Shown here piece after piece: positions 15,891 through 23,142 of a stretch of DNA of 64,000 bases. The notes under the pieces are model-generated. The model made no database searches, was not told where the DNA came from, and worked only from the letters and a program-made list of their open reading frames with translations. Made by a program: the position numbers and the translations under genes. This stretch comes from Phosphoribacter sp037045055. GTDB taxonomy: Bacteria; Actinomycetota; Actinomycetes; Actinomycetales; Dermatophilaceae. Each line of letters starts with the position of its first letter. Within the stretch, counting starts at the first letter, position 1. The stretch covers positions 434,001 to 498,000 of the forward strand of contig JBAOHJ010000001.1 in assembly GCA_037045055.1 (NCBI GenBank), written 5' to 3'.

Positions 15891-18358
15891 GACGACACCA
15901 CCTGCGGGTCGAGGCGCTGCGGCGCACCGGCCGGGGCCGGTCGGGTCGACGCCCGTCCGTCGCCGCCCTCCCAGGGCGGCAGGACGAAGATCGCCGGGCG
16001 GTAGGGCACGTCCGGGAAGCTGGTCGGGCCGTACCGCGCCGGCTCGCCCTTGGCCTTGCAGTCCAGGGCCGCCAGGACCTTCTCCGGCGTGATCGGCACG
16101 ACGTCGATGCGCACGCCCACCGCGTCGTAGACCGCGTTGGCGACCGCGGGCATGATCGGCAGCAGCGGCCCCTGCCCGACCTCCTTGGCCCCGAACGGCC
16201 CGTTCGGGTCGGGATGCTCCACGAACACCGTGTCGACCTCGGGCATGTCCAGCGAGGTGAGGCTCTTGTACTCCAACAGCGACGGGGACTTGTGCACCAG
16301 CGCGTGCGAGAGCTTGGGGCGCAGGCGCCGGAAGACCTGCTCCTCCATGAGCGCCTCGCCCAGAGCCATGTAGACCGAGCCCTCGACCTGGCCCAGCGCC
16401 AGGGTGGGGTTGAGCACTCGTCCGATGTCGTGGGCGATCCACACCTTCTCCACGGTGACCCAGCCGGTGGTCCGGTCCACCTCGACCTGCACGACAGACG
16501 CGGAGTAGGAGTATGCCGGCGAGGGCCCCACGCCCGCACCCTGGTACTGCCCGGGTGAAGGCGCCGGGGTGTACGAGCCGACCGCGCCGACGGTGCCGGT
16601 GCGGCTCTCCGCCAACACGATGGCCTCCTGGAAGCTCACCCCCACCGAGGGGTCGTCCCGCCGCGTCACTCGTCCTCGCGCGCACCCCAGGTCGGCAGCA
16701 GCGCACCCGAGGCGCTCGGCCACGGCCGCGGTGAGCTGCGCCCGGATCCGCTCGGCCGCGGTGATCGCGGCGTTGCCCATCATCATCGTGACGCGGCTGG
16801 AGTAGGAGCCCAGGTCGATCGGGGTGATCGCGGTGTCCCCGGTGACCACCCGTACGTCGAAGGGGTCGACGCCCAGCACCTCGGCGACGATCCCGGCCAG
16901 GACGTCGTCGGAGCCCTGACCCACCTCGGCGGCTCCGCAGAACGCGGTCACCTGACCGCTGCGGTCGAGCAGGATCTGGACCCCGGAGTGGGGCATGTCG
17001 TTGTTGTAGATCGGGCGGCCCGCCCCGGACATGTACGAGCCGCAGGCCAGGCCCACCCCGCGCCCGGGCGGCAGCTGGCGGTGCTTGCCCCGCCAGCCGG
17101 ACCGCGCCACCACCGTCTCGATGCACTCCCCCAGGCCGATCGAGCCCAGACGCAGCCAGTTCACCGTGACCGAGTGGGGCTCGGCTAGCATCCCCAGCCG
17201 CAGGTCGGCCGGGTCCTTGCCCAGTTGCTCGGCGATCTTGTCGAGCTGGACCTCCTGGGCGAAGCGCGGTTGCGGTGTCCCGTGACCGCGCTTGGGCCCG
17301 CAAGGCGGCTTGTTCGTGAACGTCCGCACCGCCTCGAACCGGTACCGGGGGAGGCGGTACGTCGTGGGTTGCAGCGAGCCGGTGTAGAGGGTGCTGGCGG
17401 CCCCGAAGGACCCATAGCCGCCGCCGTCGAGCAGGGTCTGCAGATGCATACCGGTGATCTGGCCGTCTGCGGTGGTCCCGGTCCGCAGCCGCATGAGCAC
17501 CGGGTGGCGGCCCCGATGCATGTAGAAGACCTCCTCGCGGGTGAGGCAGATCTTCACCGCGCGACCGAGCACGAGCGCGGCCTTGGCGACGAGGACCTCG
17601 TGGTTGCACACGTCGCTCTTGCCGCCGAACCCGCCGCCCTGCGGGCAGGAGATCACCCGGATGTGCTTGGCGGGCATCTCCAAGGCCCGTGCCAGCTGCC
17701 GGTGCACGTAGTGCGGGGTCTGGGTCGAGGACCACAGCAGCAGCTTGCCCTCGCCGTCGACATCGGCCACCGACGCGTGCTGCTCGATGGGCAGGTGGGT
17801 GTTGCCCTCGTAGAAGAACAGGTCCTCGAACACGTGGTCGGCGCGTGCCATCGCCTCGTCGACGTCGCCGAACTCGAACGCGTGGTTGCGGTGGATGTTG
17901 CCGCCGTAGCCGTAGTCGTGGATGCGCGGCTCGGGCGTGGCCAACGCCTCCTGCGAGGAGCCGATCGTGGGGAACACCTCGTAGCCGACGTCGATGAGAT
18001 CCAGGGCGTCGGCGGCGGTCGCCTCGTCCGCGGCGATGACCGCGGCCACGGGATCGCCGATGTAGCGCACCCGGTCTCGGGCCAGGGGGTGCTCGTCCAT
18101 CGACACGGGGAAGGTGCCGAAGGTGACCGGGAAGTCGGTGCGGGTGAGCACGAGATGCACCCCCGGCGCGTGCGCCGCTCGGGTGGTGTCGATGTCGATG
18201 ATGCGGGCGTGCGGGTGCGGTGAGCGCAGGATCTTCGCGTGCAGCATCCTCGGCCGGACGATGTCGTCGGCGTACTGTTTCGCGCCGGTGGCCTTGGCCC
18301 GGCCGTCGACGCGACGCCGGGGCTTGCCGATGACACCGTACTGTCGTTGCTCGCTCAT
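15887..18358 (-). CDS. Molybdenum hydroxylase large subunit (xanthine dehydrogenase/HcrA-like)
   Basis: 823 aa, the catalytic subunit binding molybdopterin-cytosine dinucleotide. Seen: IGKPRRRVDGRAKATG at the N-terminus (a/b hammerhead), the cofactor motif CPQGGGFGGKSD near residue 245, the substrate-pocket region QPRFAQEVQLDKIA, the Gly-rich CGAAEVGQGSDD, and the catalytic-Glu motif GPFGAKEVGQGPL near the C-terminus. Family enzymes hydroxylate, or in the 4-hydroxybenzoyl-CoA reductase branch reductively dehydroxylate, or hydrate ring substrates. The start overlaps the small-subunit stop as ATGA at 18355-18358. With the 4Fe-4S loop of its FAD partner, it groups with the HcrCAB/hydratase-type branch rather than CO or xanthine dehydrogenases; exact chemistry is unknown. 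Confidence 0.88.
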   Translation of the reverse strand: MSEQRQYGVIGKPRRRVDGRAKATGAKQYADDIVRPRMLHAKILRSPHPHARIIDIDTTRAAHAPGVHLVLTRTDFPVTFGTFPVSMDEHPLARDRVRYIGDPVAAVIAADEATAADALDLIDVGYEVFPTIGSSQEALATPEPRIHDYGYGGNIHRNHAFEFGDVDEAMARADHVFEDLFFYEGNTHLPIEQHASVADVDGEGKLLLWSSTQTPHYVHRQLARALEMPAKHIRVISCPQGGGFGGKSDVCNHEVLVAKAALVLGRAVKICLTREEVFYMHRGRHPVLMRLRTGTTADGQITGMHLQTLLDGGGYGSFGAASTLYTGSLQPTTYRLPRYRFEAVRTFTNKPPCGPKRGHGTPQPRFAQEVQLDKIAEQLGKDPADLRLGMLAEPHSVTVNWLRLGSIGLGECIETVVARSGWRGKHRQLPPGRGVGLACGSYMSGAGRPIYNNDMPHSGVQILLDRSGQVTAFCGAAEVGQGSDDVLAGIVAEVLGVDPFDVRVVTGDTAITPIDLGSYSSRVTMMMGNAAITAAERIRAQLTAAVAERLGCAAADLGCARGRVTRRDDPSVGVSFQEAIVLAESRTGTVGAVGSYTPAPSPGQYQGAGVGPSPAYSYSASVVQVEVDRTTGWVTVEKVWIAHDIGRVLNPTLALGQVEGSVYMALGEALMEEQVFRRLRPKLSHALVHKSPSLLEYKSLTSLDMPEVDTVFVEHPDPNGPFGAKEVGQGPLLPIMPAVANAVYDAVGVRIDVVPITPEKVLAALDCKAKGEPARYGPTSFPDVPYRPAIFVLPPWEGGDGRASTRPAPAGAPQRLDPQVVSS

Positions 18359-18879
18359 GCCGCCCCGCCTTCCCCGCCGGTGCGCTCGGGCGGCCCAGCT
18401 GCGGTGGCCTGCCCGCGCAGCACGCCGGCCGCATGCCGCACCGCCTCGAAGATCCGCAGGTACCCGGTGCACCGGCAGAGGTTCCCCGACAGGGCTTCGC
18501 GGATCTCGTCGCGGCTCGGGTCGGGCCGCTCGTCGAGCAGGGCCTTGGCGGTCATGAGCATCCCCGGGGTGCAGTATCCGCATTGCGATCCGCCCAGGTC
18601 GGCGAAGGCAGCCTGCAACGGGTGCAGCCGGGCCCCGTCGGCCAGGCCCTCGACCGTCCGGATCTCGCGCCCGTCGCACTCCAGGGCCAGCACGAGGCAG
18701 GACAGCATCGGTATGCCGTCCAGCAGGACCGTGCAAGCCCCGCACTCGCCGAGCTCGCACCCGTGTTTCGTGCCGGTGAGGAAGAGGTCCTCGCGCAGGA
18801 CCTCGAGCAGGGTCTTGTACGGAGCGAAGAAGACCTCGCGCTCCTCGTCGTTGACACGCATGACGATTCGAGCAGTCAT
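18355..18879 (-). CDS. Molybdenum hydroxylase 2Fe-2S subunit (HcrC/CoxS-like)
   Basis: 174 aa small subunit carrying two 2Fe-2S clusters. The plant-type cluster uses Cys 41, 46, 49 and 61 (CELGECGACTVLLDG...C). The second uses Cys 100, 103, 135 and 137 (CGYCTPGM and NLCRCTGYLRI). The C-terminal 25 residues (after GVLRG) are a Gly/Ala/Pro-rich tail not needed for the fold. Start ATG at 18879 has AAGGAG 6 nt upstream. It is the first of three translationally coupled subunit genes (small, large, FAD), 21 nt after xdhC. Confidence 0.93.
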   Translation of the reverse strand: MTARIVMRVNDEEREVFFAPYKTLLEVLREDLFLTGTKHGCELGECGACTVLLDGIPMLSCLVLALECDGREIRTVEGLADGARLHPLQAAFADLGGSQCGYCTPGMLMTAKALLDERPDPSRDEIREALSGNLCRCTGYLRIFEAVRHAAGVLRGQATAAGPPERTGGEGGAA

Positions 18880-18900
18880 CGTGGGCTCCTTGGGTCGGCG

Positions 18901-20088
18901 CTACGGGGCAGCGTGGGCGTGGTCCGCCGCTGCGGAGGCGTGGTCCGCCGCTGCGGAGGCGTGGTCCGCCGCTGCGGGTCGGCGGGGGCTTGGGGCGCGG
19001 TGCAGCGGGCCCGAGGTCGTCGACAGGGGCGACCCGCTGCCCCCGTGGCGGGCGGCGAGGATCTCGGCGAGGATGCTTACCGCGGTCTCCTGGGGGGTCG
19101 CCGCGCCGAGGTCCAAGCCGATCGGCGCGCGCAGCCGGGCCAGCAGTGCGCCTGGCACTCCCGCGGCGAGCAAGCGCTCGCGACGGTCCGCGCAGGTGCG
19201 CCGGGAGCCCAGCAGCCCGACGAAGGCCAGCGCCGGCATACCCAGGGCCCGCTGCAGGATCGGCACGTCGAACTTCGGGTCGTGGGTGAGCACCGCCAGC
19301 GCGGTGCCCTCGACCAGCCGGTCGGCCTCGGACTCGGTGCTCAGGTAGGCGTCCGGCCAGGCGGTCACCACCTGGTCGGCGTAGGGGAACCGCCGCGCCG
19401 ACGCGAACGCCGGCCGGGCGTCGCAGACCGTCACGTGGAAGCCGACGAGGTGGGCCAGGTGGGTCAGCGCCGCGACCAGGTCGCTGGCGCCACAGACGAT
19501 CAACCTCGGTCGGCGGCGCCTCGGCACGACGAGCACCCGCGCTGCGGGCTCGACGTCCCCGAGGTCCCACGTCACCGGATCGGCCGACGGGTCTCGGTAG
19601 ACGCCGGTGACGACGACGGAGTCCAACGCCGCCGAGCCCAGCGAGCCCTCGACGCGACGCTCGTGCATGACCAGATGCGCGCCGACCCGAGCCGGGTCCG
19701 CGTGGGCGACGACGGTCGCCACGGCCTGCGGCCGGTCCCCGCCGTCCAGCGCCGAGGACAACGACGGGCAGTCCTGCGGGGACACCCGCTCGACGAAGAC
19801 CTCGATCTCGCCGCCGCAGCTGAGCCCCACCTCGAACGCGTCGGCGTCACTGACCCCGTAGCGGTGCAGGACCGGGCGACCGGTGCGGCGGACCTCCCGG
19901 GCCACCTCGTAGACCGAGGCCTCCACGCACCCGCCCGACACGCTCCCCACGACCTGGTCGTCGGGGCCGACGAGCATCCTCGACCCGGCCCGCCGTGGTG
20001 CGGAACGCCAGGTCCGGCACACCGTGGCGACGACGACTGTCGCGCCCTCGCGCCACCACTGGGCGAGTCGGGCGCTCGGGTCCTCCAT
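18901..20088 (-). CDS. XdhC/CoxF-family molybdenum cofactor maturation protein
   Basis: 395 aa. XdhC proteins bind the molybdenum cofactor, promote its sulfuration and insert it into xanthine-dehydrogenase-type enzymes. The N-terminal XdhC/CoxI domain shows TVCRTWRSAPRRAGSRMLV, VVGSVSGGCVEASV and FEVGLSCGGEIEVFVE; a Rossmann domain follows (LIVCGASDLVAALTHLAHL, VTVCDARPAFA) and then the ALAVLTHDPKFD and FVGLLGSRRT motifs. The last 25 residues are an Ala/Asp/His repeat (AAADHAS units) encoded by a 21-bp tandem repeat. The ATG at 20088 has GGAGA nearby. It sits between mocA-like and the small subunit, clearly a maturation factor for that enzyme. Confidence 0.9.
   Translation of the reverse strand: MEDPSARLAQWWREGATVVVATVCRTWRSAPRRAGSRMLVGPDDQVVGSVSGGCVEASVYEVAREVRRTGRPVLHRYGVSDADAFEVGLSCGGEIEVFVERVSPQDCPSLSSALDGGDRPQAVATVVAHADPARVGAHLVMHERRVEGSLGSAALDSVVVTGVYRDPSADPVTWDLGDVEPAARVLVVPRRRRPRLIVCGASDLVAALTHLAHLVGFHVTVCDARPAFASARRFPYADQVVTAWPDAYLSTESEADRLVEGTALAVLTHDPKFDVPILQRALGMPALAFVGLLGSRRTCADRRERLLAAGVPGALLARLRAPIGLDLGAATPQETAVSILAEILAARHGGSGSPLSTTSGPLHRAPSPRRPAAADHASAAADHASAAADHAHAAP
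18919..18977. repeat. 21-bp tandem repeat, about 2.8 copies, encoding the XdhC tail
   Basis: Copies at 18919-18939, 18940-18960 and a partial one at 18961-18977, unit beginning GTGGTCCGCCGCTGCGG. It is in frame and encodes the repeated Ala-Ala-Ala-Asp-His-Ala-Ser unit just before the xdhC stop. Confidence 0.9.
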
Positions 20089-20105
20089 GGCCAGTCTCCG
20101 TCGGC

Positions 20106-20840
20106 TCAGCGTCCGGTGGTCCGCAGTCTCGCGCGGTCGGCCGGGGTGTCGACGTCCCGGCCGGTGGCCAGGTCGCCGCACTCGACCATGTCGTGGCGTC
20201 GCTGGGCCAGCAGGTCCCGCGCCCCCCGGTCGCCGCAGGCCACGGCACGGGTCGAGGGCCAGTAGTCACGGCCGATGACCACCGGATGCCCGGGAAACCC
20301 CCGGTATGCCGCGCGGGCCAGGACGTCGGTGGTAGGCGCGGCATACCCCAGGACCCGGCGGTAGACGTCGACGCCGAGGTCGGGCAGGTCGACCAGGGCG
20401 ACCAGCGCGGCGCTGGCGGAGGTGCCCTCCAGCTCATCGAGGCCGCGGCGCAGCGAGTGGCCCAGGCCGTGCGACCAGCCCTTCGCGACGGCGACCCGCA
20501 GCCACGGCTCGTGGGTCGGCAAGGTGGCGACGACCTCGTCCGCGCGGGCTCCGACGACGACGAGGACCCGAGAGCACCCGGCCTGATGCAGCCGCTGTGC
20601 GGTCACTCGCCCGAGTGGGCGGCCGTCGGGCAGGCGCAGCAGCGCCTTGGGCAGGCCCAGCCGGGTGCCGCTGCCGGCCGCGAGGACGACGCCGGCCACG
20701 CCGGTCTGCCTGGCCCACGCGGCGTGCTCGTCACCGGCGCCGAGCTGGGACGCGGCGGTGAGCACCGCAGACCCCCGGGCCAGGGGGGTCGCGGGGTCGA
20801 GGGCCTCGTCGGCGGGGGCCGGGTGCAGCGGTGGGGGCAT
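20106..20840 (-). CDS. MocA/MobA-like molybdenum cofactor nucleotidyltransferase
   Basis: About 244 aa. It contains the nucleotidyltransferase signature VVLAAGSGTRLGLPKALLRL near residue 52, VLVVVGARADEV, and VALVDLPDLGVD, the metal-binding Asp region. Family role: CTP:molybdopterin cytidylyltransferase, forming the cytosine-dinucleotide cofactor used by xanthine-oxidase-family enzymes; the genetic link to the molybdenum hydroxylase genes makes this the best call over MobA. An extra N-terminal 45 residues (Pro/Ala rich) precede the domain, so a later start is possible; ATG 20840 has no good ribosome site. Two octamer copies in the gene form a perfect inverted repeat. It heads the operon, divergent from the LysR gene. 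Confidence 0.8.
   Translation of the reverse strand: MPPPLHPAPADEALDPATPLARGSAVLTAASQLGAGDEHAAWARQTGVAGVVLAAGSGTRLGLPKALLRLPDGRPLGRVTAQRLHQAGCSRVLVVVGARADEVVATLPTHEPWLRVAVAKGWSHGLGHSLRRGLDELEGTSASAALVALVDLPDLGVDVYRRVLGYAAPTTDVLARAAYRGFPGHPVVIGRDYWPSTRAVACGDRGARDLLAQRRHDMVECGDLATGRDVDTPADRARLRTTGR
20303..20347. repeat. 12-bp perfect inverted repeat of the dispersed octamer inside mocA-like gene
   Basis: GGTATGCCGCGC (20303-20314) and GCGCGGCATACC (20336-20347) with a 21-nt loop. It lies within coding sequence (GYAAP and AAYRG), so its pairing is not a simple terminator. Confidence 0.8.
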
Positions 20841-21004
20841 GGGCAACCTCGCACGGTCGCAGGGGTAGGGGCCATCCGCCCGAAGGGTGCGGAGAACGGC
20901 TGTGCGCCAAGGGATGTGCCGAGCAGGGCGTCGTGTCGACGGGGTTCGCCGTGCCTGTTGACCTCGACCCTACGTGACCCGGCCCACAACGATCCAATAG
21001 ATTC

Positions 21005-21039
21005 TTGACCGCGACGGCATTGACAGGTTCGATGACCTC
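21005..21039 (+). promoter_or_regulatory. Promoter of the LysR gene, apparently leaderless
   Basis: TTGACC (21005-21010), 17-bp spacer, TTCGAT (21028-21033), then 6 nt to the ATG at 21040, so transcription would begin at or near the start codon. The 193-nt divergent gap upstream should hold the LysR binding site and the mocA-xdhC-hydroxylase promoter; I see AT-richer DNA around 20990-21005 but no clear T-N11-A dyad. Confidence 0.5.
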
Positions 21040-21972
21040 ATGCCGTCCAAGGATGGGACCCCGCCGGACCTCAATCTGGTGCGGACCTTCGTCATGATCT
21101 ACGAGACCCAGTCGGTGACCGGGGCCGCCGCCCGGCTACACGTCACCCAGCCGACGGTGAGCTACGCCCTGGGCAAGATGCGCCGCCGCTTCCGGGACGA
21201 GCTGTTCTATCGCAGCACCGACGGTTTCGTCCCCACCGCCACGGCGACCCGCCTCTACGAGCCGTTACGACGCGCGTTGAACCAGATCGACGACGCGGTG
21301 TTGTCGGCGGAGGCCTTCGACCCGCGAGGCGCCACCGACCAGTTCGTCATCGCCCTGACCGACCTGGGCGAGATGGCCTTCCTGCCGACCATCCTGCGCA
21401 ACGCGCGGGCCGCGGCACCGACGGTGAGCATCGTCTCCGAGCCGCTGGTGGTGGGGCGCTCGGCGGATGCCCTCGTCGAGGGCCGCATCGACCTCGCCGT
21501 GTCGCACGTCGAGCTCGGCGGCGGCCGCCTGCGCCGCCACCCCATCCTGCTCATCGACCACGTCGTCATCAGCGCGGTCGACCACCCCCGACTGGCGGGG
21601 CGGCAGCTGACCCAGCGCCGGTTCGCCGCCGAGCGGCACATCCAGGTCGTCGACACCGGCAACCAGGCCGAGCTCGGCGCGCTGGTGCGCGGCAGCCATC
21701 TGGACCGGGAGGTGGCCCTGCAGGTCTCGTCGTACAACTCGCTTCCTTATCTGGTCCAGGGCAGCGAGCTCTTGGGCCTGATCCCCCGACCGGTGGCCCG
21801 CATCCTCGCGCGCCACCACCCCATCGCGATCCACGAGGTCCCGTGGCCGCTGCCGCCCATCGAGGTCAGCCTCTACGGGCGGCACAGTCACGAGCGATGG
21901 TCGGGGGTGCGCTGGTTCGCCTCGCTGGTCCGCGAGAGCGTCGACGAGGTGGCCGCCCGCGCCGCCCGCTGA
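21040..21972 (+). CDS. LysR-family transcriptional regulator
   Basis: 310 aa. N-terminal winged helix: DLNLVRTFVMIYETQSVTGA, then LHVTQPTVSYALGKMRRRF, with the usual FYRSTDGFVPT wing. The effector-binding domain follows, with LSAEAFDPRGATDQFVIALT at its start. The architecture recalls the PcaQ/NodD-like branch that responds to aromatic or ring-derived ligands, but the ligand cannot be told from the sequence. It is divergent from the molybdenum-hydroxylase operon and 46 nt upstream of an SDR gene, so it probably controls both sides. Likely leaderless mRNA (promoter listed separately). Confidence 0.9.
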   Translation: MPSKDGTPPDLNLVRTFVMIYETQSVTGAAARLHVTQPTVSYALGKMRRRFRDELFYRSTDGFVPTATATRLYEPLRRALNQIDDAVLSAEAFDPRGATDQFVIALTDLGEMAFLPTILRNARAAAPTVSIVSEPLVVGRSADALVEGRIDLAVSHVELGGGRLRRHPILLIDHVVISAVDHPRLAGRQLTQRRFAAERHIQVVDTGNQAELGALVRGSHLDREVALQVSSYNSLPYLVQGSELLGLIPRPVARILARHHPIAIHEVPWPLPPIEVSLYGRHSHERWSGVRWFASLVRESVDEVAARAAR

Positions 21973-22006
21973 GCCCGTCGGCTCAGGGCCGGCCGGGCTC
22001 GGCGAC

Positions 22007-22018
22007 TAGCATGCGAGG
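22007..22018 (+). promoter_or_regulatory. Leaderless-type -10 box of the SDR gene
   Basis: TAGCAT (22007-22012) followed by 6 nt and the ATG at 22019. The spacing matches the TANNNT-N6-start pattern seen before many genes here. Confidence 0.5.
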
Positions 22019-22843
22019 ATGTCGAGCATGCCGGCCCTGGCCGATCGCGAGTCCCTGTTCTCGGTGCGCGGGCGGACCGTGGTGGTGACCGGCGGGTCGC
22101 GCGGGATCGGCGCCATGATCGCGCACGGGCTGGTCCTCGACGGCGCCCACGTCGTCATCGCCAGCCGCCGGGAGATCCGATGCGTGGCGACGGCCCGGGC
22201 GATCAACGCCGACGCGCAGGCCGCAGCCAGCGGCGGGACCTGCACGTACGTCGCCGCCGATCTGGCGACGTCCGAGGGAGTGGCCCGCCTGGTCGACACG
22301 GTCGGCCAGCGCCACGAGAGCCTCGACCTGCTCGTCAACAATGCCGGCGCCACCTGGGGTGCCCCTCTAGAGGACTTCCCCCGCTCCGCGTGGGAGAAGG
22401 TGCTGAACACCAACCTCGTGTCGCCCTTCGAGGTCACCGTCGGGCTGCTGCCGCTGCTGCGCCGTGCCGCCACGCCGGACAGCCCGGCGCGGATCGTCAA
22501 CATCGGCAGCGTCGACGGGCTGCGGGTGCCCGACCCGGAGAACTACCCGTATGCCGCGAGCAAGGCCGGCCTGCACATCCTCACCCGGCACCTGGCCAGC
22601 CGCCTTGCCCCGGACCACATCACCGTCAATGCCATTGCCCCCGGCCCGTTCCGCACCGACATGCTCGGGCACATCGCCGCGGTGCCGGAGCTGGAGCAGC
22701 AGATGCTGGAGCGGGTGCCGCTGCGTCGGTACGGCGACGAGGACGACATCGTCGGCACGGTCCGATTCCTGGCCGCCCGGTCCGGGGCGTACCTCACCGG
22801 CGTGGTCATCCCGCTCGACGGCGGCATCAGCGGCCACCGGTAG
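22019..22843 (+). CDS. Short-chain dehydrogenase/reductase
   Basis: 274 aa classical SDR, an NAD(P)-dependent alcohol/ketone oxidoreductase. Seen: VVVTGGSRGIGAM (cofactor Gly motif near residue 22), ADLAT, LLVNNAGATWGAP, IVNIGSVDG with the catalytic Ser, YPYAASKAGLHILT with Tyr and Lys, and APGPFRTDML. The C-terminus LDGGISGHR is normal. The N-terminal MSSMPALADRESLFSV precedes the fold; a second ATG at 22028 is possible. Next to the LysR gene and across from the molybdenum enzyme, it may oxidise a cyclic alcohol or hydroxyacyl intermediate. It could equally be a general FabG-like reductase. Confidence 0.88.
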   Translation: MSSMPALADRESLFSVRGRTVVVTGGSRGIGAMIAHGLVLDGAHVVIASRREIRCVATARAINADAQAAASGGTCTYVAADLATSEGVARLVDTVGQRHESLDLLVNNAGATWGAPLEDFPRSAWEKVLNTNLVSPFEVTVGLLPLLRRAATPDSPARIVNIGSVDGLRVPDPENYPYAASKAGLHILTRHLASRLAPDHITVNAIAPGPFRTDMLGHIAAVPELEQQMLERVPLRRYGDEDDIVGTVRFLAARSGAYLTGVVIPLDGGISGHR

Positions 22844-22896
22844 CGGGACCGTGTCGTGGCCGGCGCCCGTCCAGCGCCTACGCGTCGGTCGGTCGG

Positions 22897-22980
22897 TGTC
22901 CGGAGGGGGACTTGAACCCCCACGCCCGTTAAGGGCACTAGCACCTCAAGCTAGCGCGTCTGCCATTCCGCCACCCGGAC
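22897..22980 (-). tRNA. tRNA-Leu (anticodon GAG)
   Basis: Class II tRNA read on the minus strand: acceptor GTCCGGG pairs with TCCGGAC (one G-T wobble), D-arm TGGCGGAATGGCAGACGC, anticodon stem CTAGC with loop TTGAGGT (anticodon GAG, reading CTC/CTT), long variable arm with a TGCCC/GGGCG stem, T-arm GGGGGTTCAAGTCCCCC. The discriminator base is A, as in leucine tRNAs. CCA is not encoded. The 3'-flanking 160 nt up to pta show only a GC-rich stretch. Confidence 0.95.
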
Positions 22981-23130
22981 GAGGGTGCGGCCCACCGAGC
23001 AGCTCGGCGGCCACGCTCGGCGCGCCGAGCACGCTCGGCCGCCTCGCGAGGCGACACGCTAGCACGCTCCCCCACCACCCGCCGACACCGGCGGCAGGCC
23101 CGGCATACCCGCCGTCGGATGCTCGCGCAC

Positions 23131-23142
23131 TACCCTGACGCC
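23131..23142 (+). promoter_or_regulatory. Leaderless-type -10 box of pta
   Basis: TACCCT (23131-23136), 6 nt, then GTG at 23143, the expected pta start. This supports the GTG over the upstream in-frame ATG at 23119. Confidence 0.45.

Noticed and set aside
13773..16004. Long plus-strand reading frame (743 aa) opposite the hydrolase and FAD subunit
   Set aside because: Shadow frame; the minus strand encodes recognisable enzymes with ATGA coupling.
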